Assembly: GCA_023334545.1 (NCBI GenBank)
Contig: JAADVB010000282.1
Coordinates: 1-21,440 of the forward strand
DNA: 21,440 bases
Source: Salisapilia sapeloensis
Lineage: Eukaryota > Oomycota > Peronosporomycetes > Peronosporales > Salisapiliaceae
Direction of reading: 5' to 3'
A program made the translations under genes and the position numbers. Within the stretch, counting starts at the first letter, position 1. The number at the start of each line of letters is the position of its first letter. Under the pieces are notes generated by a model that was given only the letters and a program-made list of their open reading frames with translations, did not search any database and had not been told where the DNA came from. This document shows positions 1-10,394 of the stretch, piece by piece.

Positions 1-1
1 G

Positions 2-535
2 CTACATGTCGCCTCCGTCGCCGCCAAAGTCTCCTCCGTCGTCTCCACCTCCGCCAGCCTCCATGTCTCCCGGATTGTCGTTATCTAGAGCTTCGCCCAG
101 AAGCATACCGCCGAGCAGTCCACCTCCGACGCCTGCTGCCACGCCACCCATGCCACCGCCTCTTCGTCCGCCTCCGTAGCCTCCGTAGCCCGGACGTCCG
201 TTACCGTAGTAGCCTTGGTTCATCGGCTGGGCGTACACTGGCCTCGCCTGGGGATACGCATTCTGAGCATTGTATGCGTGGTAGTTGCCTTGGTAGCCGT
301 GCTGCTGGCCCACAGGCTGGCCGACCATGGGACTCGGCATCTGCATCTGCTGTCGTTGCATGAGCATGCGTTTCCGTCTCCGTCGGACCATATACAAGAC
401 AAGGAGCATGATCAAGAATAGACCGAGTGTGTACGTCCACCAGTAGCCCGAGTTTGCACCATAGATATACGCGTTGGTCGGCTGGATGGTAACCACCACC
501 AAACCGATAGCGAGCGCCAGAGAAGCTTGAACCAT
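2..535 (-). CDS. Small glycine-rich membrane protein with signal peptide
   Basis: An intact 177-residue single-exon frame, with its stop at positions 2-4. Residues 1-22 look like a cleavable signal peptide ending near TNA. A second hydrophobic segment at about 32-50 is followed at once by a RRRRKR stop-transfer cluster, which suggests a single-pass type I membrane protein with a cytosolic tail. The tail is rich in Gln, Tyr and Pro, then in Gly and Asp. At about 130-148 there is a glycine-zipper-like stretch (GGVAAGVGGGLLGGMLLGEA) that could insert in or pack against a membrane. The end is a run of Gly-Gly-Asp units. I do not recognise a named family. Tails ending in GGLLGGxLLGEA occur in many eukaryotic membrane proteins of unknown role. 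The gene lies downstream of the RBBP6-like gene on the same strand, 240 bp away. Confidence 0.75.
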   Translation of the reverse strand: MVQASLALAIGLVVVTIQPTNAYIYGANSGYWWTYTLGLFLIMLLVLYMVRRRRKRMLMQRQQMQMPSPMVGQPVGQQHGYQGNYHAYNAQNAYPQARPVYAQPMNQGYYGNGRPGYGGYGGGRRGGGMGGVAAGVGGGLLGGMLLGEALDNDNPGDMEAGGGGDDGGDFGGDGGDM

Positions 536-775
536 CGTGCTTGCTACGATCCAATTCGTATTATGACATTCTCTTCTTGCCGAATTAAAAAATTACCACA
601 ACGATTCCGAAGCCATCCGTACGGCGTGGGACAGATAGTTCCTGAGACAACGCCCGGTTCGTTTGGTTTCTTATCTTTTTCGTTTGTAGGTTATTTATAG
701 ATACGATATAGGTACAAAATTAAATAGTAAAGGTACTTGTGACTCAGGAGCTTTTTATTTTCTTGCTTAGTCGAC

Positions 776-3701
776 CTAGACAGCAGGTCCGAGACGCTCG
801 AGCACAGACTTCTTCTTCGGAGGAGTGTCCTTGGCGTCTCCACTCCCTCCGCCTCTTTTCCTGCCTCGGCGTCGGCGCTTTCCATCTTTTTCCTTTTCTT
901 TCTCCTTCTCCTTCTCGTTGTCCTTTTCCTTTTCCTTGTCTTCATCTTCACGACGTTCCACTCGACGTCTCGGCTCTTCACTCTTGTCCTTTCGCTTCTC
1001 TTCGTCACGACGCTTTCCATCTCGTTTCTTCTCTTCGTTCTGCTTTTCAGCATCACGCACTCGACGACTCACTTCACGCCGTTCACGATCTGGGCCACGA
1101 CTACGCTCATGCTCTTGTCTCGACCGACTCGACCGATCTTCTCTCCTCTCCTCTCTCCGTCCTCTGTCCTTACTCTCCCTCTCCTCTCGACGTCCAGACT
1201 CCTTACTCGCTCTTTCCTCCCGACGATTTCGATCTTTACTCTCTCTCTCCTCCCGACGACTCGAGTCTCTACTGCTTCTCTCGTCCCGACGGCTTCGGTC
1301 TCGGCTCGTTCTCTCGTCTCTCCCCCTCTCTCTGCTCTTTCTCTCCTCACGACGACCGCGATCTCGACTCGTTCTCTCCTCCCGACCTCGGTCTCTGCTC
1401 ATTCGCTCCTCCCGTCGTCCACTCTCTCTGCTCTTACTCTTCCTTCCTTCCTCCCGACGACTACGCCCCGGACTCTTACTCTTCTCCCGACCCTCCGGCT
1501 CCTTACTCTTCTCCCGACGCTCAGGCTCCTTACTCTTCTCCCGACGCTCAGGCTCCTTACTTTCGCCCTTATCCTGCAAAAAGTCGAGGTCAATGGCTGG
1601 CGCAGCAATCTTCTCCACATCCACCTCCTTCTCCTCCTTGTCTCGATGACTACGCCGTTCCTTGGACTTGGATCGCTTTCTGTCTCTCGACCGATCCGAC
1701 CACTTGTCTCTCGACTTGGACCTCTTCCTGTCTCTCGATCTCGAGTTCGATCTCGACCGACGCCGGTCTCTCGACTTGGACCTCCTCCGACTCGCACTCC
1801 GGTCCTCTCGATCGTATGAACCTCTCCCTCGTCCACCGAACGAAGGCATCGGACCGTCGTACCATGGCGGAGGACCACCATAGTACTCTGGCGGAGGACC
1901 AAAGTACTCTGGATGGCCAGGGGGCGGGCCAAAGTAGCCAGGTGGAGGCATGTCGCGTCCTCTACCTCGTCCACGACCACGACCTCGTCCACCCCATGGT
2001 CCATCGAACCATGGCGGACGAGGGCCGTCGAACCAAGGCTCAGGAGGACCGTTAAAACCAGGAGGGCCACGCGGCGGCCCCCACTGCATGGGAGGCACAG
2101 CGTTCGCCGGTGGCCCTTGAACAGGAGAAGGAGACTTAGGATCGACAGACACAGGTGGTTTCACTTCCGGTTTTTGTTCAGGAGAAGTTTGGGTAATTGG
2201 CGCCGGAGCAGGCGCTTCCATCGGTTCATCGGCAAAGATATCTCCACCAAACTCATCCTCCTCTTCCTCTTTCTTGTCTTTCTTGATTTCCAGCGTCGCG
2301 TCCGCACTCTCCGCCGCTCGCCTCGAGCTCGATGCAGCTTCTTCCGCAGCCTTTTGCTTGGCTAGAGCCTTCTCCTCCGCCTCCTTCACCAGCTGATCTC
2401 GCTCCTGCTGCTCCGTCCGAGCGCGTTGGAGGAACTCATTGATGGACGCCTGGAGGACTTTGTTGGCCAAAAGACTCTCCGGCGACATGTTCGGTGTCGA
2501 GCACAACGGACACGTGAGGTCTCGGGACACAAGAGCGTCTCGCAGGCAGTGGTCACAGGCAGATTCTTGGCAGCAAGGAATGAGTACAGCGTCATCCATC
2601 AGCCGCTTGCAGATAGGGCACGCGAGATGCGCCGGGGGATTGGCAATGTACTGGTCGAACGTGGCGGAACCTCCGGACTGGGCGACCAGCTTGCCAAAGT
2701 CCTTGCTCTGAGGCTCCACAACCGCGAGACCGCCCCACGGCGCACTCACGACGGTCTTTCCGAATCCGCTTGGAATCTCACTCGTGTCACTCACAGCCTT
2801 CATGAACGACTTGGGGATCCCAGTCTTGGGCTTCACCGTATGCCGATCGTACTCTGGATCACCGTTCGTCGGACAGTTCTGGATGTAGTGTCCTGGGACG
2901 CCGCAGCGGTAGCATCGATAGTTTGGAGGAGGCGGACCGGTGACTTGCTGGCGCTGTCGGTCGCCTCGACCTCGACCGTTCATCTGCGGACTGCCAAAGG
3001 AGTTGTCTCCACGACCTCGACCTCGACCGCCACTTGTGTAGTAATTGAGGACCTTGTCGGCGTTGCTTCCCGTGGCAGACGTCCATGTCTTGTTCCCGAG
3101 ACGAGCGCTGCGCATGTCTCCAGCCTGCTCCGTGATGGACTCAATGGCCGCAAGCTCTTCTTCCATCGTCTGCGCGCCTTCTTCTTGTGCACCGGAAGCG
3201 TCTCTGTATCACAAGATGATCAATAACCATTCTGACGTAGATACAGAAATTCGTTTTTCTTTTAGCAAGTTAAATAATATCTACATAAGACAAAACGGCT
3301 TGAATAAAAAACGCAACGTACGCTTGGCCAGACTGGGGTTGCACCGGGGAAGCATTGGCTGCAGGTGGGTTGACTGGAGGTGGGGCAGACGGCGCCAAGG
3401 GAGGCGAGACGGCCGCGGCGGCAGCTGCCTCGGCCTTCATCCGCGCTAAGAGACCACTGCTGGCGTTCTGACTGGGTATGCGCTTCACTGTGACGCTCGT
3501 GTTGCGTGGTAATTGCATGTTTTCGTCGTCGTAGACCTTGCCGCTTTGAGCGTCCGTGACGACGAGGTCAAAGTCCGTGCCCTTGTACAGCTTCTTCTTG
3601 TCGACGATCGCCTTCTTGAGATCCAGGATGCGGATCATCGTTCCTGGGAACGTGACCGTGTCGAACTCCTTGGCGGCTTTGAATTTGAAATGGATCGACA
3701 T
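776..3701 (-). CDS. RBBP6: RBBP6/Mpe1-like DWNN-zinc knuckle-RING-RS protein
   Basis: Two exons, 3701-3322 and 3203-776, flank a 118-nt intron (GTACGT donor, ATACAG acceptor) and encode 935 residues. The ubiquitin-like DWNN domain covers about residues 1-77 (starts MSIHFKFK). A CCHC zinc knuckle uses C224, C227, H232 and C237. A C4C4 RING/U-box-like finger lies at about 322-361 (CPIC...CDHC...CPLC). After that come a charged helix, a Pro/Gly/Trp-Phe-rich segment with RGRGRG runs, and a very long Arg/Ser/Glu/Lys-rich tail ending in KKKSVLERLGPAV. This domain order defines the RBBP6/Mpe1/SNAMA family: E3 ligases that also belong to the cleavage and polyadenylation machinery in the nucleus. The start at 3701 was chosen because DWNN always sits at the N-terminus. 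The internal ATG at 3166 would lose it. The RS tail contains 27-bp tandem repeats. Confidence 0.93.
1473..1560 (-). repeat. 27-bp tandem repeat inside the RS tail of the RBBP6-like gene
   Basis: Two identical 27-bp units at 1500-1526 and 1527-1553, a diverged copy before them (1473-1499) and a truncated copy after (1554-1560). On the coding strand each unit gives a nine-residue KEPERREKS-type peptide. The period is a multiple of three, so copy-number change keeps the frame. The wider 1100-1440 stretch is an older, degenerate series of RREERxSRDRG-like decapeptides. Confidence 0.85.
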
Positions 3702-4334
3702 GGCGGATGCACAGTGGTCGAGTTCGGATAGAAGAAGATTTTATTTGTAGAATTTGCTGCTGTATCTCCTTCCAAAGGTCCCAACTAGTAGATACGGATC
3801 GACTGATCAAAGGGAGAACGATGGGGATCCTCCAAGCTGCGTATGCACTGCAAGTAGGAAGAGGGAAGCAGGCCTACTTTCTCGCTTTAGACCTCGTCTC
3901 GTTGTTCAGAGGCCAAGAATACTTGTAACCGTTACTTTCAGATCAGTTAGAAACATACTACTAACGATACCGACTACTTGCCATACCGAAAATTGCAATT
4001 AAAAGAGTAGATGACTCACCTACATACTGCGCATGCTTCTTCTTGACTAAGTGAGTCTACATGTTTACTTTATTTGAATGTGTTGTGATCTGCTATGCAA
4101 ATAACAGGGGTGCACCAACTTGATGTTGATTTCCTATACCGGACATACAATCTGTGGTATATGAGAAGGTCGGTGGCGTTAGGTGAGATTTGCCACCAAT
4201 TCAAACTTTGAATATCCGAGGCGAGAGACGCAGTCTTCCCACGGTTATTAGCTGTTTTTTGCGTATATACTGCGGTTCTACCTCTACTATTTAAGCCAGG
4301 ACGTGTTCGCATCTTCACCTATCATTTGGACCTC
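3702..4334. other. Divergent intergenic region between RBBP6-like and PLK genes
   Basis: About 630 bp without a supportable gene. Open frames here are short, lack family resemblance and do not join into a plausible spliced product. It must hold the promoters of both flanking divergent genes. Just before the PLK start, 4313-4329 has a TCA....CATTTGG arrangement loosely like the oomycete initiator plus flanking promoter region. The match is partial. I see no tRNA or repeat. Confidence 0.5.
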
Positions 4335-6504
4335 ATGGCAGAACCCTCACTTCCTCGAGGAAACAAGGAAAACGGGGGCACCAACCGATCATCACCCTCG
4401 CCATCGCCTCGAAGGCGACACCGTCTCGATAACTCTTTCTTTAGTCCTCGTCGATCTAGTGTAGCTTCATCTCCTCCCATTGGATCAAGAGCGCCTGTTC
4501 AAACCCCCGTGAAGCGGGCACAAACGAGTGCTCGACCGCCTGCCACGACTCCTCGCAGGCGTCGCATTCATCCTGTTAGTGGCAACGGCGCGAATGGAGA
4601 CAGTAAAAAGCGATTGGACATGAAACCTTTAAGCCAGCCCGATCCTGTGGACGACAGTCAAAGGCCAATGTCAGGAAAGTCTTCGGCGGAAGTACAGGAA
4701 GTAGTGTTTGAAACCGTGGTGGGTGACAACGGGCATATTACTTATATCGAGTATGCCAAAGGCAAATTTCTCGGCAAGGTATTGTGAGTTTCATTCAAGA
4801 TGGTATCTAGTTGCTCATATTGAAGATAGGGAGGGTTTGCCAGGGTCTTTGAGATGACAAGAGTAGACACTGGACAAGTGTATGCGGCAAAAGTCGTTCC
4901 GAAAGCGTCTCTCGCCAAGCCCAAAGCAAAGGAAAAGGTACTTTGGACTATCTGAGTGCTGTATAAATGATCTTTTAACATGCATTTGGTAGTTTACGAC
5001 CGAGATCAAGATCCACAAGACGCTATCCCACCCCAACGTCGTCCACTTTGATCACTTCTTTGACGATGAAGAAAATTCATATATTTTACTGGAGCTTTGT
5101 AAATGCCAGGTAGAACGATGTTGCTACTAGCACCATACGCTCGTATACTAAAGCTCTGTCTAGAGTATGGCCGACCTAATACGCCGGCGGAAACGCATCT
5201 CCGAGCCCGAGTTGCGCTATTATTTACACCAGATCCTTGTCGGCGTTCAGTACTTGCACTCTCAACTCGTCCTCCATCGAGATTTAAAGCTCGGCAACTT
5301 GTTCGTACACGACGGGATGCAGGTCAAGATAGGAGACTTTGGTCTTGCCGTGCGACTCGACAGTATCCTCGATCGAAAGACGACCATGTGTGGAACACCC
5401 AACTACATTGCGCCCGAGATCCTCGCGGGACAGAAAGGTGACGGACATAGTTTTGAAGCAGACGTCTGGTCCATCGGCGTCGTCATCTATACGCTGTTGA
5501 TCGGGAAGCCTCCGTTTGAGACGAAAGAGGTGAAGGACACGTACAAACGCATCAAGGCAGTGGACTATTCCTTTCCACACGATATTCCCATTTCAGATGA
5601 AGCAGAGCAGCTTATCCGAAGTATATTGCAAGTCGATCCGGCCAAGAGACCGACACTGGAGGACCTCTTATCCAGTGACTTTATGCACGGCACCATGCCG
5701 GCGTCCTTACCCAAGTCAGCTCTCTTATACACACCAAGCTCTTGTCGTGTGACGACGGATCGAAAGCAACCGCCTGTACAACGCCCAAAGACACCTGAAG
5801 CGCCCAAGGCGAATGTACCGGTGAAGGAGTCTCTCCTCCACGTCTGCAGGTACCTCGAGCAGGTGTACGAGTCTCGAGTAACTGCAGAAGTTGTGGACAT
5901 GGACAAGGCGACGCTATGGCTGTCGTCGTGGGTGGACTACACGACTAAGTACGGCATGGGCTATACGCTCACGAATGGTGCTGCTGGTGTTTACTTTAAT
6001 GACTCTACCAAGATGATCTCGACACCAGACATGAAAGCCTTTGAGTACATTGAACGAGGGTCTTCGGCATTGGAAGCGAAGAGATGTAGGTACCAAATGC
6101 GCGTGTACGATCCGTCGTTAACGAAGAAAGTGACGATTATGAATCACTTTCGAAATTACTTGGTCGATGGGAAAGACTCAGATGGACACGACCGACTGCG
6201 TGTGCATTTGGGTAAACGTCCGGCACCAGAGGATGAGTCACTGACGTTTGTGACCAAGTGGGTCAAGACCAAGCATGCGGTCGTCTTCTGTCTGTCGAAC
6301 GGTAGTTTCCAAACCAACTTCCATGACCACTCGCGCCTCTTGATCTTGAATGACGGGCGGACGGTCAACTTTTTAGATCGCGACGGAGACTTTATCGTGA
6401 AAGCCACGTACGATGCCGTCCACGGTGGAGACAGGAAGGACTTGATGAAGAGACTGCGGTACACGAGAGACACGTTGCAGCAGATACTCGATAGCACGCG
6501 GTGA
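4335..6504 (+). CDS. PLK1: Polo-like kinase with two polo boxes
   Basis: Four exons (4335-4778, 4830-4937, 4993-5109, 5164-6504) joined across introns of 51, 55 and 54 nt encode 669 residues. A basic, Ser/Pro-rich N-tail of about 135 residues carries a KEN box (11-13). The Ser/Thr kinase domain follows: glycine loop GKGGFA, ATP lysine K169, helix-C Glu188, HRD catalytic D263, DFG 281-283 and activation-loop T297 in KTTMCGTPNY, equivalent to the PLK1 activating Thr. Polo box 1 has WVDYTTKYGMGY (Trp479, the phosphopeptide-binding Trp). Polo box 2 has WVKTKHAVVF and the H-x-K-type pincer, here H612-S-R614. The family controls mitotic entry, centrosomes or basal bodies, and cytokinesis. ATG 4335 is used because the four residues before it start at a TTG. 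Two polo boxes with the PLK1-type linker argue against PLK4. Confidence 0.93.
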
Positions 6505-6686
6505 CGTAGGACTGCTCAATACAAAAACTTGCTGTAGATACCTCGAGTTGTCTCGTAATAAGATTTCGTACTCACGACAGATCAGAAGGATGGAACATTA
6601 AAGGGTGAAGTCTTTCCCATCGGAAGGTTCCCATCATACACCTGTCTTTTTGTTTACATGGTCAAAGCCACATCGGACATCAAAAA

Positions 6687-7430
6687 ATGAATTCACCCGC
6701 TGTTGTAGCTGTCTGCGCTCGGCACCAACTGGATGATGGTATCACGCAAGACACGATCTGCAGTTTCCTCGATGCTCCATGGACATGGACCTTGAATGCG
6801 GCGGCTCTGAGAGGGTGCTACCACTTGGTCGTCCGACTGCACCACAGATACCCAGTGCCCTTCGATCACTGCAATTCCGATGCGATGGACACTGCCGCCG
6901 AGTTCGGACACACGCGAGTGGTTCAGTTTTTACACGAAAATCGGATAGAAGGATGTTCAAGCGACGCAATGGATTTGGCAGCAAGCAACGGCCACTTGGA
7001 CACTGTCAAGTACTTGCATGAACACCGGAGTGAGGGGTGCACGACAAACGCAATGGACATGGCGTCTGCTGGAGGACATTTACAAGTGTTAAAGTGGCTT
7101 CAAAGGCATCGAAATGAAGGCTGCACCGTCGACGCGATGGCAAGCGCAGCAGCCAATGGCCACTTGGACGTCATGAACTGGCTTTACCATGTCAAAAAGC
7201 TCCCCATCACGTCTCTCGTGCTCAAACTTGCGTCTACTCGAGGGAATACCAAAGTCGTCCATTGGGCACTGCATCGTGCCGATTTGGGCGAAATCAACGA
7301 CGCCCTCGTATACTCCTTCTATAGTAGTAAACTAGATGTCGTTCGTCTGCTGGAAAGCTACCGAGAAGAACGAATGAAGGGCTTGTACGCAGAGAGGGAG
7401 GATGTACCCAATATCTACTTGAATCTTTAA
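6687..7430 (+). CDS. Ankyrin-repeat protein, oomycete type
   Basis: An intronless 247-residue frame starting at an ATG in A-rich context (CAAAAAATG). From about residue 30 to 200 it has 30-35-residue units of the form GHLDTVKYLHEHRSEGCTTNAMDMA, each a divergent ankyrin helix-turn-helix. The last units decay. There is no signal peptide or TM, so it is probably cytosolic, and the repeats serve protein binding. The partner cannot be predicted. Such proteins form very large families in oomycetes, often with hundreds of copies, and have relatives in amoebae and giant viruses. This copy is short and may be a reduced member, but the frame is intact. It sits 182 bp after the PLK gene and 56 bp before the Kelch/EGF gene. 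Confidence 0.85.
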   Translation: MNSPAVVAVCARHQLDDGITQDTICSFLDAPWTWTLNAAALRGCYHLVVRLHHRYPVPFDHCNSDAMDTAAEFGHTRVVQFLHENRIEGCSSDAMDLAASNGHLDTVKYLHEHRSEGCTTNAMDMASAGGHLQVLKWLQRHRNEGCTVDAMASAAANGHLDVMNWLYHVKKLPITSLVLKLASTRGNTKVVHWALHRADLGEINDALVYSFYSSKLDVVRLLESYREERMKGLYAEREDVPNIYLNL

Positions 7431-7486
7431 GAGTCGTTGCGTATCTTTTAAGTTCAAGAATCACTTGACCAGTCGCAAAGTGAACG

Positions 7487-10158
7487 ATGCGCTGCGAGTA
7501 CTGGCTCCATATATATATCCTAGCTTGTTTAGCTGCTCTCCCATTAGTATTAGGGTGGAGAGAATGGACGTGGAAGAACTCGACGGGGCCTGGGACTCGA
7601 CGAGGTCACTCTTTAAATGTATATGGTACGCAGCTCATTGTTTTCGGTGGCCGAACGGAGGACTCGACGAAAATCCATTCGCCCAAGTCATATGAAACCT
7701 ATGAAGTGAATGGGTCGATTGAGTTTATTGCATACGAAGCAAACGCCACTGAACCGTTCGAAGTACCCGTAGCAGTTCTCTTTAACGATGTGTGGAGCTA
7801 TGATATAAGTATATGATTCGCAAATCTTTATTGTCTACTTGCCATGTATTCACAATTGTAAGCTTGTAGATTGCACAAGATATGCGGATGAAGCATGTGT
7901 TGACAAGACTTGGGTGCAACTTCGAGAAGGAGCGGACTGGGGAGGATGCAGGATTGTATTTGGAGCGCATGTTTGCTCACATCCGTCGGAGCGTTGGTAT
8001 CATCGAGCTGAGGTCTTCGATGACAATACTATGATCGTCTACGGAGGCTTCAGTCCGTCCTGCAGTGACTATTGCGACGATATGTGGTAATATCTAAACA
8101 GAATAAAAATCCAATTCCTCTCTTATCGAACGGAAACCTAGGCTCTTCGACTTTACGGATAACTCATGGACCGAGCTCATGGAAATCGGTAACTCATTCT
8201 TACAACCATCGCCAGGCAAACGTTTCAAGTTCTCCAGTGTTGTGCTGGGTCAACTCATGTACATCTTTGGTGGCTATCGACTATGGCAAGGATTTACTCA
8301 CGAGAACAGCGTGGAGAATGATTGGAGTGACTACAGTCGAAAACCACTCGGTGGATACCTAAATGATCTGTGGGAGTACAACAAGTCTAGCAACAGTTGG
8401 AGAAATTTAACAGAAACACTGGAGTGTCCAGATATTGCAGCAACAGCTACCATTGAGGACATTGAGGTCGAATGCATAGTGACATGGCCACCTGCGAGAG
8501 CAGGACATGCCTCTACCGTGTACGAAGGAGCGATTTACATTCATGGCGGCTACCGGACATTCTTTCCTTACCCAACTACCACTGGAAGAGGAGCAGGTCG
8601 AGGCACTTTGACGGAAATTGGTGCAGGATTTACGCCGTATCCAACCTATCCGTATTATCTAGATGATATGTGGAAGTACAATCTTTCGACTAGAGTGTGG
8701 GAAAAAGTGGTTCTCAACGAAGAGCGCGATACAAGGAAAGAGAAGATGCCCTTAGCACGGATGGACCATAGTCTCGTGGCAGCAAGAGAAGTGTTGATTC
8801 TATTTGGAGGGTATGTCTCCAATTTCTACTTCAGTGACACTTGGATATACAACATAAGTACGTGCCTTTATCTTGCTACACTATGCATCGCTAATATCTA
8901 ATCGCTCGTAGCAAGCAATCGATGGGTAAAGGAAAAGACTTTTGTTTATCCAATTTATCCATCGGAGTGCACTGATGACCTCGAGCACCGGAAGCTGGAG
9001 CACAGTGGTGACTACAGTGAATTCGTGCTTCCGAGTGACTTTGTTCACTATGAAGAAGACGAATTTTACTTTAGTAAAGAGCTTCATTACGGTACACTTA
9101 AGGTATGGACATCTTCCAGTCCTTCCTGAAGCCTTTTATAACAACAGTGTTAGTTTTCTGTCTACGCAGATCCTACAAGAGGTACATTCGATACGCCAAC
9201 TTTTGTCAATCAAGCCCGACGACAAGCACCGGGATGGGATGGTTGTCGTCATCGCAATGACAGCCGAGAAGATCTCGACGATGAACTCCAATGGATGAGG
9301 CCATCTCAACGAGCTGGCCACCAAGCCGTATACCATGAGGGATATGACAAGGTTTTCATCTATGGTGGCTACGGATACGATATAGAACAGAGTCGCCGTG
9401 TCGATACTACATTCTCTGCCTGCTCTCTTGGAGATCTCTGGCAACTCGATTTAGACAACTGTCCGAAAAACTGCTCTCGGCATGGGCTGTGCCACTTTGG
9501 AAACTGCAGATGCAACGACGGATACTATGGTGTCGACTGCTCTAATTCGACGTGTCCCGGTACGTACTGCTATTATGACGAGATTGAGCCAATCCAGCAC
9601 TGTGATCACTGTTGCTTTTCCGGCTTTGAGCATCTTCCAAACAATGATTCGTACGTCGAAAATCTTCAAAAGTTCCCTTGCACATCGGCCAACTTGCATT
9701 ATTCGAATGGCATATGCGATGGCTTTGGCATGTGCATCTGTAAGCCGTCTTTCGTCGGAGATGATTGTTCCATTCGGGACTGTGGTAAAAACTGCTCTGG
9801 ACATGGATATTGCTCGGAAGAGTTTCCAAACGCTCGGTGCTTGTGTGATGAAGGATGGTTTGGCCAATACTGTGAACTCCGTACGTTGCCTTCTTCAAGT
9901 GTGTATTTCAATTGGTACTAAAATGAGTTTGATCTAGAAATGTGCGTGAACAATTGCTCGTATCCGAACGGCGTTTGTCTGAATGGAAGTTGCTACTGCT
10001 CCATGGTGTACGAGCCATACAACAACACGTTGGAATATTTTCCACTCATGGGTGAGGATTGCTCTTTCTTGATACCATTTGCTGGTGTCCCGATGGCTGC
10101 CAAGCTATCCTTCGTTGTAGCGAGCATTTCCATTTTTATCACGCTCGTAGTGCTATGA
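7487..10158 (+). CDS. Secreted/surface Kelch-repeat and EGF-like protein
   Basis: Six exons (7487-7808, 7870-8086, 8142-8857, 8912-9102, 9154-9880, 9938-10158) with 51-61 nt introns encode 797 residues. Residues 1-23 form a signal peptide (YILACLAALPLVLG core). About 33-580 hold some six Kelch blades, seen as repeated (I/L)(F/Y)GG(Y/R/F) followed by (L/D)(N/D)D(M/L/V)W-Y/F. About 583-752 hold Cys-rich EGF-like modules (NCSRHGLC, CSGHGYC, NCSYPNGVC with CxCxxGYYGxDC endings). The last 17 residues are hydrophobic and end at the stop, as in a GPI signal or a tail-only TM. Attractin and MEGF8 share the Kelch/EGF combination, so a cell-surface adhesion or recognition role is plausible but inferred. 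Intron 4 is the least certain: donor 9092 with acceptor 9169 also keeps frame. Confidence 0.85.
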
Positions 10159-10394
10159 GGATACTTCGATTCGATCATGCTCAACCGTTCTATAGTAAAG
10201 ATAAGAGTCTACCTCCATTCGTTAAGCTGCAAATAGATTGTCTTTCCCGTGTCGTTTCATCTACCGCTAAATCAACCGTCGCTAACAATTGCTATTGTCT
10301 CGTTCGCACATTTACCAGGACAAGGCGCGCACCTCACACTTACGCTCGTGCGTACTACGATAAAAAGTGTAGATTTCTACTTAAGCTGGAATCA

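Noticed and set aside
739-2055. Long plus-strand open frames (up to 438 codons) rich in Ser, Leu, Pro and Asp opposite the RBBP6-like gene
   Set aside because: They mirror the purine-rich RS/RE codons of the real minus-strand gene, which has recognisable domains. Several overlapping antisense frames are open at once for the same compositional reason.
3707-4002. Plus-strand short frames in the RBBP6-PLK gap
   Set aside because: Overlapping open frames with no domain, no plausible start context and no spliced continuation.
9136-9444. Minus-strand 102-codon frame
   Set aside because: It lies opposite a conserved Kelch exon and shows no family features.
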